Program-made: the position numbers and the translations under genes
NCBI GenBank assembly: GCA_965217015.1
Contig: OZ244224.1
Coordinates: forward strand, 1,302,001 to 1,366,000
Length of the DNA stretch: 64,000 nt
Source of the DNA: JAYQKL01 sp038142705
GTDB lineage: Bacteria; Pseudomonadota; Alphaproteobacteria; RS24
Direction: 5' to 3'
In this document: piece by piece, positions 1 through 8,632 of the stretch
Position numbering within the stretch: position 1 is the first letter of the stretch
Layout: each line of letters opens with the position of its first letter
The notes under the pieces: generated by a model
Seen by the model: only the letters and a program-made list of their open reading frames with translations
Databases searched by the model: none
Told to the model about the DNA's origin: nothing

Positions 1-147
1 GGTAACCGCATTCAACAACAATTGCCGCCGGGCGGAAAAGTTGATATTCTGACGATTACTGATAAACAATTTGCCAATATGAGGCGTTTTTATGCCACGA
101 GCCGAATCAAAAAAAGCAACAAACCGAAGCAACTACATCTGTTTTAA
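1..147 (+). CDS. cas2: Cas2, C-terminal end only (cut by window start)
   Basis: Frame 1 is open from the first base to a TAA at 145-147 and gives 48 residues. They include KVDILTITDKQF, which matches the C-terminal strand region of type II Cas2 proteins (typically a GKV-x-IL-x-ITDKQF pattern). Cas2 is a small structural nuclease-fold subunit that dimerises between Cas1 dimers in the spacer-integration complex. The piece ends with a basic tail. The CRISPR array begins 62 bases downstream, so the rest of a cas9-cas1-cas2 operon presumably lies to the left of this window. The family assignment rests on a short fragment, supported strongly by the adjoining array. Confidence 0.8.
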   Translation, partial: GNRIQQQLPPGGKVDILTITDKQFANMRRFYATSRIKKSNKPKQLHLF

Positions 148-181
148 AGTGGTTTTCCCAACTAGGATTGAGAAAACCACT
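148..181. terminator. Hairpin between cas2 and the CRISPR array
   Basis: A perfect 10-bp inverted repeat (arms 148-157 and 172-181, AGTGGTTTTC/GAAAACCACT) with a 14-base loop begins directly after the cas2 stop codon. There is no T-tract on the plus strand; on the minus strand the arm is followed by TTAAAA. It could end cas operon transcripts or array transcripts arriving from the right. The sequence between it and the first repeat (182-209) is AT-rich. Confidence 0.45.
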
Positions 182-209
182 CATAAAATCAAACACTTAC
201 AAAATTTCT

Positions 210-971
210 AGCTTACCACTTAGGAATAGGCAGCGCTAGGACAACTGGATTTCTGGTGCGCCATTTAGATAGAATAGCTTACCACTTAGGAATAGGCAGC
301 GCTAGGACAACCAAAATTAAAGAAGAGAGCTATTTCACCCAAGCTTACCACTTAGGAATAGGCAGCGCTAGGACAACTGAGCTTCTTTGATGGCGCAGTA
401 AGTTTTGAGCTTACCACTTAGGAATAGGCAGCGCTAGGACAACTTGCGGCACCGCCGCCACCAGCTCAAGGCGAGCTTACCACTTAGGAATAGGCAGCGC
501 TAGGACAACACGGAAAAACAAGCAAAATATTTGGCCAGCAGCTTACCACTTAGGAATAGGCAGCGCTAGGACAACCAAAGCATCTTGACGCTTTTTGTGC
601 TGGTTAGCTTACCACTTAGGAATAGGCAGCGCTAGGACAACTTATGATCCACCGTCCATTTATCAATCTGGAGCTTACCACTTAGGAATAGGCAGCGCTA
701 GGACAACTGCAATTCATTCTCGCCCACCTGCACCCGCAGCTTACCACTTAGGAATAGGCAGCGCTAGGACAACATTGCCGCCTTTGCGTCTATGTTGCCG
801 GGCAGCTTACCACTTAGGAATAGGCAGCGCTAGGACAACATCTCCTGATAAGCGGGTGAGCCGCTAAGGAGCTTACCACTTAGGAATAGGCAGCGCTAGG
901 ACAACTCCACATCAAAGCAAGTATTGTCCGATTCTAGCTTACCACTTAGGAATAGGCAGCGCTAGGACAAC
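210..971 (-). CRISPR. Type II CRISPR array, 12 repeats and 11 spacers
   Basis: Twelve identical 36-bp repeats start at 210, 276, 342 and so on, every 66 bp, up to 936. On the plus strand each begins AGCTTACCACTTAGG and ends GCGCTAGGACAAC. All eleven spacers are exactly 30 bp and differ from one another; both terminal repeats are intact. Read on the minus strand the repeat begins GTTGTCC and ends AGTGGTAAGCT, the form typical of type II repeats (36-bp repeat, 30-bp spacer). The Cas2 remnant at 1-147 supports type II, and the cas2-then-array layout fits II-C. Minus-strand transcription is inferred from repeat polarity. No anti-repeat (tracrRNA) is visible in the window. Confidence 0.95.
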
Positions 972-1036
972 ACATGCGGCGTGGGTTTGCCGCTTTTGAC
1001 CTCACTGGGTTTAATGAAATTTCAAGGCAAACATCA

Positions 1037-2044
1037 TTATTTTGCTGCGCACTCATCGCCAAACAACATTTGTTTGAATGAAGTCAAACTCTCTTCATCT
1101 AAATCGCGGCTGGTCCACCAATCCGCATGCTCATTTGTTTCCTTCCGCTCATCAATGACCAGCCCCCACATGGGTGCAATCTGATTTGGAACCATGGAGT
1201 AACGGACATCTGTGACAAGGTTTTTTTCACCATCAAAGCCCAAATAACCCTGCGAAAACCAACGAAACCTTTCAATATCTTTTTGCTGCTGACTATTTTC
1301 TTCTAACTCTGGCAAGTGATATTGATAGTCAAAAATTTTAATGCTTTCACCAGGACACCAGCTGAGCGCTCGTCCAGCACGAATGGCATCAACATAGAAA
1401 CTATCTTCATGCTGATAAATGGACTTCCAGAGTATTAGGTTGCCAAAAGAAGGTTTCAGCGTCATCCGTTCCGCACTGTGCCCCCGCGATTGGGCTAGTT
1501 TGAGCGCAGATGTCAATGCTCTTTCATACTGCACAAAACCCAAAGCCAAATAAGAGACAATCCAACTAATGGCAAAAAAACTAAATCGCCGCCGACCTGT
1601 TTTGACGGCCACGGCCAGAAGAACAAGGGCGGTAATTGTCAGAAGCGGGTCAACAATGGATATATTATTCCAAGTTATGCGCTCATGAGAGAAGGGCCAA
1701 AGGAGAAGCGTGCCATAAGACGTGCAGGCATCTAGTAAACCATGGGTCGCATACCCCAAAAAACTTGCCATATAGGTCGTTTTAAAACTTAGAGATTTTC
1801 TAACCAACGGAAAAATAAGAGCAGAGACGATTAACGCTCCGAAGGGAATGAAGAAAAGGGAATGCGTGAATTGCCTGTGGTACTCAAGAAATAAAATGGG
1901 GTCGGTTGATGACCTGATTAAAACATCTAAATCGGGCGCCAATCCTGCGAGAAAGCCGACAATACTTATCTTTGCAATATTGTTTTTATTTGCCACTGAC
2001 TGCGCAAAGGCTGCGCCAACTGTTCCTTGTGATAAAGGGTCCAT
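1037..2044 (-). CDS. DUF457/YdjM-like inner-membrane metal-dependent hydrolase
   Basis: 335 residues. The N-terminal part, MDPLSQGTVGAAFAQ..., contains H-x(n)-D segments (GLAPDLDVL, YHRQFTHSLFF, YATHGLLDACTSYG) characteristic of the YdjM/DUF457 family of membrane-bound putative metal-dependent hydrolases. Several hydrophobic helices fill roughly residues 60-180, and the C-terminal half is a soluble domain of unknown role. The substrate is not known for this family. The gene runs toward the CRISPR array and its stop lies 65 bp from the last repeat. It is not a cas gene, so this side of the CRISPR locus appears to be its chromosomal border. Confidence 0.7.
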   Translation of the reverse strand: MDPLSQGTVGAAFAQSVANKNNIAKISIVGFLAGLAPDLDVLIRSSTDPILFLEYHRQFTHSLFFIPFGALIVSALIFPLVRKSLSFKTTYMASFLGYATHGLLDACTSYGTLLLWPFSHERITWNNISIVDPLLTITALVLLAVAVKTGRRRFSFFAISWIVSYLALGFVQYERALTSALKLAQSRGHSAERMTLKPSFGNLILWKSIYQHEDSFYVDAIRAGRALSWCPGESIKIFDYQYHLPELEENSQQQKDIERFRWFSQGYLGFDGEKNLVTDVRYSMVPNQIAPMWGLVIDERKETNEHADWWTSRDLDEESLTSFKQMLFGDECAAK

Positions 2045-2338
2045 ACTAGCTCAACAATTTCATATTCAGGTTTTCTCACCAAGAAGCAACACGAGTAACC
2101 ATATAAATCATAACAATTGAAAGGCTAATAGGTAAACCTGCGTTCAGGGGTATTAGCGATGTGAGATAAGCAAGGGAAATGAATGAACGCGCCATCAGCT
2201 CGGCGATTGGATACAGCGCATAATGCCTCTGATGTTATTCAGCTTGATAACAAACCACCTGATGCTGCGTAAGATACGGCACAGCCTCACACTATAAACT
2301 TCTATCAATAATTGAACTTCTATGTATTGAAATACGCT

Positions 2339-2689
2339 TTACTCAACACGATACATAAGTGTTTTTTCACCATCTAGGAAATGGGCTTCGTCTTTCCTAA
2401 TCGCGTCAACAACATCTTCATGCGTGCCTCTTGCAAAGAATTCATTCAAGCCGTCTTCATCGTCAAAAATTATTTCTGTAATCACATTCACTTGTTGCTG
2501 AACGCCCTCTGACTCAAGCGGCAAAGCCTCACTGAGACTATTCGCCTCAAGCAGATAGGTTCTTTTATATCCAGCGATTGTTGGAAACAGACTTTTAATC
2601 AAAGGCACATGGTTGTTTTCATAATAGGCTTTGAAATCTGCTTCAGAGATTTCGTCTCTTTTACAAATAAGAGCGATGAGTTTTGGCAT
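2339..2689 (-). CDS. EthD-like dimeric alpha-beta barrel protein
   Basis: 116 residues beginning MPKLIALICKRDEISEADFKAYYENNHVPLIK. The pattern of a short strand, then the F-x-x-Y-Y-E-x-x-H-x-P-L segment and a C-terminal Y-R-V-E, is that of the EthD/ferredoxin-like dimeric barrel superfamily. Members are small soluble proteins of varied function, some in aromatic or ether degradation. No catalytic assignment is possible here. The gene is isolated: about 290 bp of sequence with no recognisable feature separates it from the upstream hydrolase, and tRNA-Val repeats lie behind its start codon. Confidence 0.6.
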   Translation of the reverse strand: MPKLIALICKRDEISEADFKAYYENNHVPLIKSLFPTIAGYKRTYLLEANSLSEALPLESEGVQQQVNVITEIIFDDEDGLNEFFARGTHEDVVDAIRKDEAHFLDGEKTLMYRVE

Positions 2690-2784
2690 GGCTTCCCTCC
2701 ATCACGAAAGATTGGCACGGCTTTGCAAAGCTAGAAATAATAGAGTACGAAAAACATAACAGCCTGAGTGCCTGCGTGTAAAGC

Positions 2785-2940
2785 GGCGATACTGGGCCTG
2801 CCCATAATGAGCGAAGCAAAGTGAAGCGAAGTGGTGGGCGATACTGGGCCTGCCCATAATGAGCGAAGCAAAGTGAAGCGAAGTGGTGGGCGATACTGGG
2901 CCTGCCCATAATGAGCGAAGCAAAGTGAAGCGAAGTGGTG
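2785..2940 (-). repeat. Three 52-bp tandem units derived from the tRNA-Val 3' end
   Basis: Units start at 2785, 2837 and 2889, exactly 52 bp apart, and run into the tRNA gene at 2941. Each unit carries GGCGATACTGGG, and the second and third also carry the preceding TGGTG, so they copy about the last 17 nt of tRNA-Val including its CCA end. The remaining 35 nt, ...CATAATGAGCGAAGC..., are the sequence just downstream of the tRNA. The array therefore looks like serial duplication of a segment spanning the tRNA 3' boundary. Confidence 0.9.
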
Positions 2941-3010
2941 GGCGATACTGGGATTGAACCAGTGACCCCTACCATGTCAAGGTAGTGCTCTCCCGCTGAG
3001 CTAATCGCCC
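2936..3010 (-). tRNA. tRNA-Val (GAC anticodon), CCA encoded
   Basis: On the minus strand a complete cloverleaf reads GGGCGAT acceptor, GCTC/GAGC D-stem, CTACC-TTGACAT-GGTAG anticodon arm with GAC, ACTGG-TTCAATC-CCAGT T-arm and ATCGCCC-A-CCA. Body and CCA total 75 nt. GAC decodes valine GUC/GUU codons. Its 3' end is duplicated in the tandem array immediately downstream. Confidence 0.95.
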
Positions 3011-3201
3011 CAACCACTGCTGCATTAAGATGCTTGGTGGTTATGCAAAGAAAACGCCACGCTGTCAACACCCTCGTCACCTGACGCCATCATGCCCGCC
3101 CAAACAGGCAGCAAAATTTAAGTGATGATGAAATTTTTGTTTTACTTTTGGTTTTTTTTAATTAACCTGAAAACCTGGCTTTCGGGGTTTTTCAAAATTA
3201 C

Positions 3202-4686
3202 ATGATGCAGACACAAGAAAATTCACGCGCTTTACGATATGCGATTATTGGCGCGGGCATGGCGGGGCTTTTGGCGGCCATAAAATTAAAGCAACAAGGG
3301 CAAAATGATTTTGTGGTCTATGAAAAAGCAGGGGCAATTGGCGGCACATGGCGCGACAATCGATACCCTGGCCTGACCTGCGATGTGCCAGCTCATGCCT
3401 ATACATACAGCTTTGCCCCCTATGCAGAATGGAACGCATATCATGCCACTGGCGCAGAAATTAAACGCTATTTTGATACCGTGGCCCACGACCATAATCT
3501 AGCGCCCTTTATTCAGTTCCACACAGAGGTTACGCATTGCCAGTTTGATGAGGACACGCAGCAATGGCATATCGATTTATCGACAGGGGCGCGTGATTGC
3601 GTTGATGTGATTATTTGTGCCAGTGGTGTGTTGCACCACCCCAAAATGCCTGAGATTGAGGGGCTGGGTGATTTTCAGGGCGCTTGTTTCCACAGCGCGC
3701 AATGGGACGAAAGCGTGACGCTGGACAATCAACGCATTGGCCTGATTGGCAGCGGGTCAAGCGGCATACAAATTGCCACCGCGCTCAGCGCGCGCGCCAA
3801 ACAATTGGTTCATTTCCAACGCAGCCCGCAATGGATTATGCCCGTGCAGCAATTCCCTTATAGCGAAGCAGAAAAACAAGCCTTTCGCCAAGATGTCGAT
3901 AAAATCAATGCTATTCGCCATGATGAGACCTATTGGCACAATGTTTATCGTTTTAATAAAGGCATTATCGAGCCAGACAGCCCCGAGATGAAAGAGATTG
4001 AAGCCTATTGCCTCAATTATTTAGAAACCAGTGTCACAGATCCTGTGTTACGCGAAAAGCTGCGCCCGAATTATCGTGCCGCCTGCAAAAGGCTGGTCTA
4101 TAGCTGGCAATATTATGACACGGTCCAGCACCCAAATGTGGTGATAGAAACCGAGGCGATTGAAAAAATCGAAGCCAATGGCGTCCGCATGGCCAATGGG
4201 GATTTGCATGAGCTCGATATTTTGGTTTTAGCGACAGGGTTTCAAGCGGACCAGTTTATTCGCCCGACACAGGTGATTGGGCGGGAGCAAAAATCGCTGG
4301 ATACAGCATGGGCCGAGCGCGCCTCTGCCTATTACGCGATAAGCGTGCCGTTTTTCCCAAATTTTTTCATGCTCAATGGCCCCACCGGACCGGTTGGCAA
4401 TTTTTCGCTTATTGATATTGCTGAAATGCAATGGGGCTATATTGAACAGCTTCTCAAGCCCTTGCAAACAGGTGATGCCGCCAGTCTTGAACCCTCAATG
4501 GGCGCCTTTCTTGACTATGAGGAAAAACGCATTGAGGCCGCGCAAAAAACCATTTTCAATAGCGGCTGCACGAGCTGGTATCTGGATAAAACCGGTATTC
4601 CCATGACCTGGCCCTGGAGTTATCAGGCTTTTGAAGAGGCCATGAAAAAACCCGACATGCAGGCCTATATTGCCGCGCCGCGCTAA
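3202..4686 (+). CDS. Flavin monooxygenase, Baeyer-Villiger type
   Basis: 494 residues. There is an N-terminal FAD-binding GAGMAGLLA motif at about residues 17-25, then GGTWRDNRYPGLTCDVP. The Baeyer-Villiger fingerprint F-x-G-x-x-x-H-x-x-x-W-D is present as FQGACFHSAQWD, and a second Rossmann motif, GSGSSG, binds NADPH. These enzymes insert oxygen next to a ketone or hydroxylate using NADPH and O2. Size is slightly short for type I enzymes (about 500-550). It stands alone between the tRNA region and nhaA, and no Shine-Dalgarno sequence is evident before the chosen ATG. A second, related enzyme lies at 41202-42701. The substrate cannot be read from sequence. Confidence 0.85.
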   Translation: MMQTQENSRALRYAIIGAGMAGLLAAIKLKQQGQNDFVVYEKAGAIGGTWRDNRYPGLTCDVPAHAYTYSFAPYAEWNAYHATGAEIKRYFDTVAHDHNLAPFIQFHTEVTHCQFDEDTQQWHIDLSTGARDCVDVIICASGVLHHPKMPEIEGLGDFQGACFHSAQWDESVTLDNQRIGLIGSGSSGIQIATALSARAKQLVHFQRSPQWIMPVQQFPYSEAEKQAFRQDVDKINAIRHDETYWHNVYRFNKGIIEPDSPEMKEIEAYCLNYLETSVTDPVLREKLRPNYRAACKRLVYSWQYYDTVQHPNVVIETEAIEKIEANGVRMANGDLHELDILVLATGFQADQFIRPTQVIGREQKSLDTAWAERASAYYAISVPFFPNFFMLNGPTGPVGNFSLIDIAEMQWGYIEQLLKPLQTGDAASLEPSMGAFLDYEEKRIEAAQKTIFNSGCTSWYLDKTGIPMTWPWSYQAFEEAMKKPDMQAYIAAPR

Positions 4687-4801
4687 AGCGCTTATCCTCT
4701 TTACTGGCTTAATGCTTTGGCTCAGGTAAATTTGTTTGTTTTTTGCAAAAACCAACCCTTCGCACCTAGAAAAAAAAGAAAATCTGCCTAAATGTTTTAG
4801 T

Positions 4802-4827
4802 AGGTCATGCGTTTAGGTCATGCGTTT
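4802..4827. repeat. Two copies of a 13-bp direct repeat
   Basis: AGGTCATGCGTTT occurs at 4802-4814 and again at 4815-4827 in the leader region of nhaA. This may be a regulatory duplication or slippage product; no regulator can be named. Confidence 0.6.
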
Positions 4828-4876
4828 AATCATCAGTCAAAAAACAATGTCACCTTAACCAGAAGGATAAATATCC

Positions 4877-6052
4877 ATGCCAATGAATATGATGCGCGAG
4901 TTTTTTAGACTGGAGTCAGTCGGCGGTATCTTGCTTGCGTTGGCGGCCATGCTTGCCTTAGTGATGGAAAACTCCCCCCTCGCCTTTATTTATGACCTGA
5001 TTTTAACCACGCCTGTCGCGATACAAATTGGCGAATTCATCATCAACAAGCCGCTCTTATTATGGATTAATGACGGCCTGATGGCGATTTTCTTTCTCCT
5101 TGTCGGGCTGGAAATTAAACGCGAAGTGCTAGAAGGGCAATTATCTACAAAAGAACAAATTGGATTGCCTGCCATTGCCGCGATTGGCGGTCTGGTTGTG
5201 CCCGCCGCAATTTATAGTTTGATGAATTGGGACAATGCGGTTTCGATACATGGCTGGGCGATACCCGCCGCAACCGATATTGCCTTTGCTTTAGGCATCG
5301 TTTCGCTTTTGGGCAATCGCGTGCCTGAGACCCTTAAAATCACACTTGTTGCGATTGCGATTATCGATGACCTGATGGCGATTTTGATTATTGCTTTTTT
5401 CTATACCGAAAACCTGTCTCTCTTGTCACTCGGCATTGGCGCATTGGCGATAGGCATTCTTTTTTTCCTCAACAAAAGAGGGGTGACAAAACTCGCCCCC
5501 TATGTTGTGACGGGGATTTTTCTTTGGGCCTGTGTGCTCAAATCGGGCGTGCATGCAACTCTTGCAGGTGTGGTTTTAGCCTTTTTTATCCCGTTGAAAA
5601 TTCAAGCACCGGGTCAAAAGCCCCCACTTCGCCAGTTAGAACATGAGCTGCACCCATGGGTTGCATATTTTATTTTGCCAGTCTTTGCTTTTGCCAATGC
5701 GGGCGTTTCTCTGCACGGCATAACGCTTGATATGCTCACCCATCCTATCACGCTAGGCATTGCGACTGGTTTGTTTTTTGGCAAACAAATTGGCGTGATG
5801 GGCTTAACGCTTATCAGCACAGGGCTGAAATTGTGCAAACTGCCTGAAGGTGTCAATTGGCGTCAATTTTATGGCATGGCGCTTATAACAGGGGTGGGAT
5901 TCACCATGAGTTTATTCATCGGCACGCTTGCCTTTGAAGAGCCAGTCCTGCAAACCAAAGTCCGGCTGGGTGTTATTCTTGGGTCGCTTTTATCTGGCAG
6001 TCTGGGCTATTTTATTTTACGCATCAGCTCAAAAAACAATGAAAGCGCCTAA
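4877..6052 (+). CDS. nhaA: Na+/H+ antiporter NhaA
   Basis: 391 residues, the usual NhaA length. It opens with FFRLESVGGILLALAAMLALV, has about 12 membrane helices and carries the paired transport aspartates in IAIIDDLMAILI (helix V region), plus the conserved PAATDIAFALGIVSLLG segment. NhaA exports Na+ in exchange for protons at alkaline pH and is expected in a marine organism. A good ribosome-binding site, AGAAGGA, precedes the ATG. A 13-bp repeat lies about 50 bp upstream. It appears monocistronic. Confidence 0.95.
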   Translation: MPMNMMREFFRLESVGGILLALAAMLALVMENSPLAFIYDLILTTPVAIQIGEFIINKPLLLWINDGLMAIFFLLVGLEIKREVLEGQLSTKEQIGLPAIAAIGGLVVPAAIYSLMNWDNAVSIHGWAIPAATDIAFALGIVSLLGNRVPETLKITLVAIAIIDDLMAILIIAFFYTENLSLLSLGIGALAIGILFFLNKRGVTKLAPYVVTGIFLWACVLKSGVHATLAGVVLAFFIPLKIQAPGQKPPLRQLEHELHPWVAYFILPVFAFANAGVSLHGITLDMLTHPITLGIATGLFFGKQIGVMGLTLISTGLKLCKLPEGVNWRQFYGMALITGVGFTMSLFIGTLAFEEPVLQTKVRLGVILGSLLSGSLGYFILRISSKNNESA

Positions 6053-6153
6053 AAACCTCTTCTTTTATGGTTACATGCGGGCTAGACTAAGAGCCAGTTA
6101 AAGGCATAAAAGCCGTTATAAAGCGCGGCATAATTAAGGTTCAAACTGGGATT

Positions 6154-7089
6154 TTGGCAGAAACGAGACCGACAGCGCATAAAAAACCCTATCGCCTGCT
6201 TATCCAAACACATCAGGAAAGCGGCCCCGAAACACCTGCCTGGATTCTAACCTCCCCCCATAGCGGGCATTTATATCCAGAAGAGTTTATTAAAAGCTCA
6301 TTGCTCAGCGCGCATGATTTGCGCCGTTCAGAAGATGCTCATATTGACCGACTGCTTGAACAAGCACCGCAATATGGGGCGGCGGTTTTGGCGGCTATAT
6401 ATCCGCGAGCTTATTTGGATCTGAACCGCGAAGCCTATGAGCTGGATCCAGATATGTTTGCCGACGCTTTGCCAGACCATGTCATCACCAATTCAGTGCG
6501 CGTCAAGGCTGGGCTTGGTACCATTGCCCGCATTGTGGCAGACCGCATGCCCATTTATCCAGAGCGCATGTCCTTTGCCGAGGCTGACCAGCGTATTCAA
6601 GAAATTCATGTGCCTTTTCACAATAAGCTGCAAGATTTATTGGTGCAGGCCGTCACCAAATATGGACAGGCTTATCTTTTGGATATTCATTCCATGCCGT
6701 CGAGCGCATTAGCCCATATCCGCGCCCAGCGTGACCGCTTGCCTGAAATTATTTTGGGTGACCGGCATGGACGGTCTTGTGCGAGCGAGCTGACCCAGCA
6801 AGTTGAAGCCTATCTAACCGAACACGGCTACCGCGTCGGGCGCAACACACCTTATGCTGGCGGATACATCACGCAATCTTATGGTCTGCAAACCCGCATG
6901 CCTGATTTGCAAAAAAATGTGCATGCATTGCAGATTGAAATTTCCCGCGCACTCTATATGGATGAAAAAACATATCTCTGCCATGAAGGGTTTGCCCGAT
7001 TGCAAGACACATTAATGGGGCTGTTAACTCATTTGCAAAAAGCCATTCCGTCCCAAAAAGCAGAACTCACACTAGCCTCGAGAAATTAA
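6154..7089 (+). CDS. N-formylglutamate amidohydrolase family protein
   Basis: 311 residues. Key segments are TSPHSGHLYPEEF, RSEDAHIDRLL, YPRAYLDLNREAYELDP, LLDIHSMPS and GRNTPYAGGYITQSYG, as expected for the HutG/FGase family of zinc amidohydrolases that release formate from N-formylglutamate. No other histidine-degradation genes are nearby, so the physiological substrate is uncertain. The only convenient start is TTG at 6154 (Met-Ala-Glu-Thr); no better in-frame ATG precedes the conserved core. The stop is 8 bp before the nitroreductase start, suggesting an operon of 6154-7778 or longer. Confidence 0.8.
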   Translation: MAETRPTAHKKPYRLLIQTHQESGPETPAWILTSPHSGHLYPEEFIKSSLLSAHDLRRSEDAHIDRLLEQAPQYGAAVLAAIYPRAYLDLNREAYELDPDMFADALPDHVITNSVRVKAGLGTIARIVADRMPIYPERMSFAEADQRIQEIHVPFHNKLQDLLVQAVTKYGQAYLLDIHSMPSSALAHIRAQRDRLPEIILGDRHGRSCASELTQQVEAYLTEHGYRVGRNTPYAGGYITQSYGLQTRMPDLQKNVHALQIEISRALYMDEKTYLCHEGFARLQDTLMGLLTHLQKAIPSQKAELTLASRN

Positions 7090-7097
7090 GTAAAATC

Positions 7098-7778
7098 ATG
7101 AGTGAAAAATTATCTGTCTCTGAAGCCATCGCCCAACGCCTATCCGTTCGTGCCTTTCTGGATAAACCCGTCAGTGAAACACTGGTCTCTGACTTGCTGG
7201 ATAAAGCGCGCGGCGCGCCATCAGGCGGTAATTTGCAGCCCTGGCAGGTGCATGTTCTTATGGGCGAAAAATTAGCGGCCTTCAAACAGGAAATGCGCGA
7301 TATCACGCAAACCCACCCCATAAGCTCTATGCCTGAATATAATGTTTATCCCGAACCCGTGCCAGAACCCTATAATGCGCGCCGCCGCCAAATTGGGGCG
7401 CAAATGTATGAGCTTATGGGCGTTGACCGAAAAGACAAACAAGCGCGCACTGAAGCCATGATGAAAAATTTTACTTTTTTTGATGCCCCAGTCGGCATGT
7501 TCATCAGTCTGGATAGATGTTTTGACCGCAATCAATGGGGGCATGTCGGCATGTTTGCGCAAAGCTTATGCCTGCTGGCGGTAGAGGCTGGGCTTGGCAC
7601 ATGTATGCAAGAGGCTTGGGTGATGCATCATGAACAAGTCGCCAAAACAATCGACCTGCCAGAAAGCCAAATTTTATGGATGGGGCTGGCTTTGGGCTAT
7701 CCTGACCCCGACGCCCCCGTTAATAGTTTGCAATCAGAACGCGCTTCACTCGATGAATTTGTTAAATTCATAAAATAA
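7098..7778 (+). CDS. Nitroreductase family FMN oxidoreductase
   Basis: 226 residues. The N-terminal IAQRLSVRAFLDKPVSETLVSDLL and APSGGNLQPWQVHVL segments bind FMN phosphate in nitroreductases, and the C-terminal GLGTCMQEAWVMHHEQV and WMGLALGYPDPDAPVN segments complete the fold. These NAD(P)H-dependent homodimers reduce nitroaromatics, quinones or flavins. The gene follows the amidohydrolase by 8 bp and precedes the phosphatase by 36 bp on the same strand, so co-transcription is likely. The physiological substrate is unknown. Confidence 0.85.
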   Translation: MSEKLSVSEAIAQRLSVRAFLDKPVSETLVSDLLDKARGAPSGGNLQPWQVHVLMGEKLAAFKQEMRDITQTHPISSMPEYNVYPEPVPEPYNARRRQIGAQMYELMGVDRKDKQARTEAMMKNFTFFDAPVGMFISLDRCFDRNQWGHVGMFAQSLCLLAVEAGLGTCMQEAWVMHHEQVAKTIDLPESQILWMGLALGYPDPDAPVNSLQSERASLDEFVKFIK

Positions 7779-7814
7779 ACTGCCTTATGACGCCAAATTA
7801 TTGTAAAAAAAAGC

Positions 7815-8627
7815 ATGGATAAATTTATCGATGCTGCCGAACTGTCACACCTCGCCGCTTTTGGCGAAAGGCTGGCCGATGCGGCGGCGGAAAAAACCTT
7901 AACCCATTTTCGCGCCGCTCTTGATGTGGACAATAAAGACGCGCAGGATTTTGACCCTGTCACCCAAGCGGACCGCGAAGCCGAGCAAGCCATTCGGCAC
8001 TTGATTGAGCAGGACTATCCCGCCCATAGCATTTTAGGTGAGGAGTTTGATGAGAAAATTGGTGACGATTTTCAATGGGTTATTGACCCGATAGATGGCA
8101 CACGCGCCTATATTACAGGTCTGCCGATTTGGGGTACGCTGATTGCGCTCAACCAAAAAGGGCAGCCCATTTTAGGCATTTTTGACCAGCCCTATACGGG
8201 CGAGCGGCTGATTGGCCAAAAAGACATGGCGACCATGTTCAAAAAAGGCGCGACTTACGAGCCAACACAAACCCGCGCCTGCACCCATATAGAGGACGCG
8301 ATTTGCGCCACCACAGACCCACGCTTTTTTATCAACACAGCTGGCGAGGCTGAAATGAACAGCCTGCTCGCACGCGCCCGCCTCATGCGCTATGGCGGGG
8401 ATTGTTATAACTACGCCATGCTGGCTTGCGGGCAAATTGATGCAGTGGTCGAGCAAGGCCTCAAAGCGCATGACATTCAGGCGCTGATACCGATTATTGA
8501 AGGCGCAGGCGGGCTGGTGACAAATTGGCAAGGCGAGAGCGCAGCGCAGGGCGGGCAAATCATTGCCAGTGGCGATGCAGCGCTGCATCAGGAACTGGTC
8601 GCGCTTTTTCACTCCGCGGCCTTATAA
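7815..8627 (+). CDS. hisN: Inositol-phosphatase family; histidinol-phosphatase (HisN) type
   Basis: 270 residues. The Li+-sensitive phosphatase motifs are present: LGEEFDEK, WVIDPIDGTRAYITGLPIWG (metal-binding Asp-Pro-Ile-Asp-Gly-Thr) and GGDCYNYAMLACGQIDAV, followed by a late H-D metal ligand (KAHDIQALIPIIEGAGG). The DPIDGT-R-x-y-I-x-G-LP-x-WG pattern is typical of the HisN subgroup that dephosphorylates histidinol phosphate in alphaproteobacteria, though other monophosphates cannot be excluded. It is probably the last gene of the 6154-8627 unit. The convergent hydrolase gene ends 6 bp beyond its stop. Confidence 0.8.
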   Translation: MDKFIDAAELSHLAAFGERLADAAAEKTLTHFRAALDVDNKDAQDFDPVTQADREAEQAIRHLIEQDYPAHSILGEEFDEKIGDDFQWVIDPIDGTRAYITGLPIWGTLIALNQKGQPILGIFDQPYTGERLIGQKDMATMFKKGATYEPTQTRACTHIEDAICATTDPRFFINTAGEAEMNSLLARARLMRYGGDCYNYAMLACGQIDAVVEQGLKAHDIQALIPIIEGAGGLVTNWQGESAAQGGQIIASGDAALHQELVALFHSAAL

Positions 8628-8632
8628 TCCGG

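Noticed and set aside
595..867. 90-residue open frame with repeated AYHLGIGSARTT
   Set aside because: It is the CRISPR repeat read through in one frame; the spacers supply the variable parts.
972..1036. Possible thirteenth degenerate repeat or tracrRNA next to the array
   Set aside because: The 65 bp show no convincing match to the repeat or its complement, so neither can be supported.
2661..3080. 139-residue minus-strand open frame
   Set aside because: It covers tRNA-Val and its 52-bp repeats and shows no protein family features.
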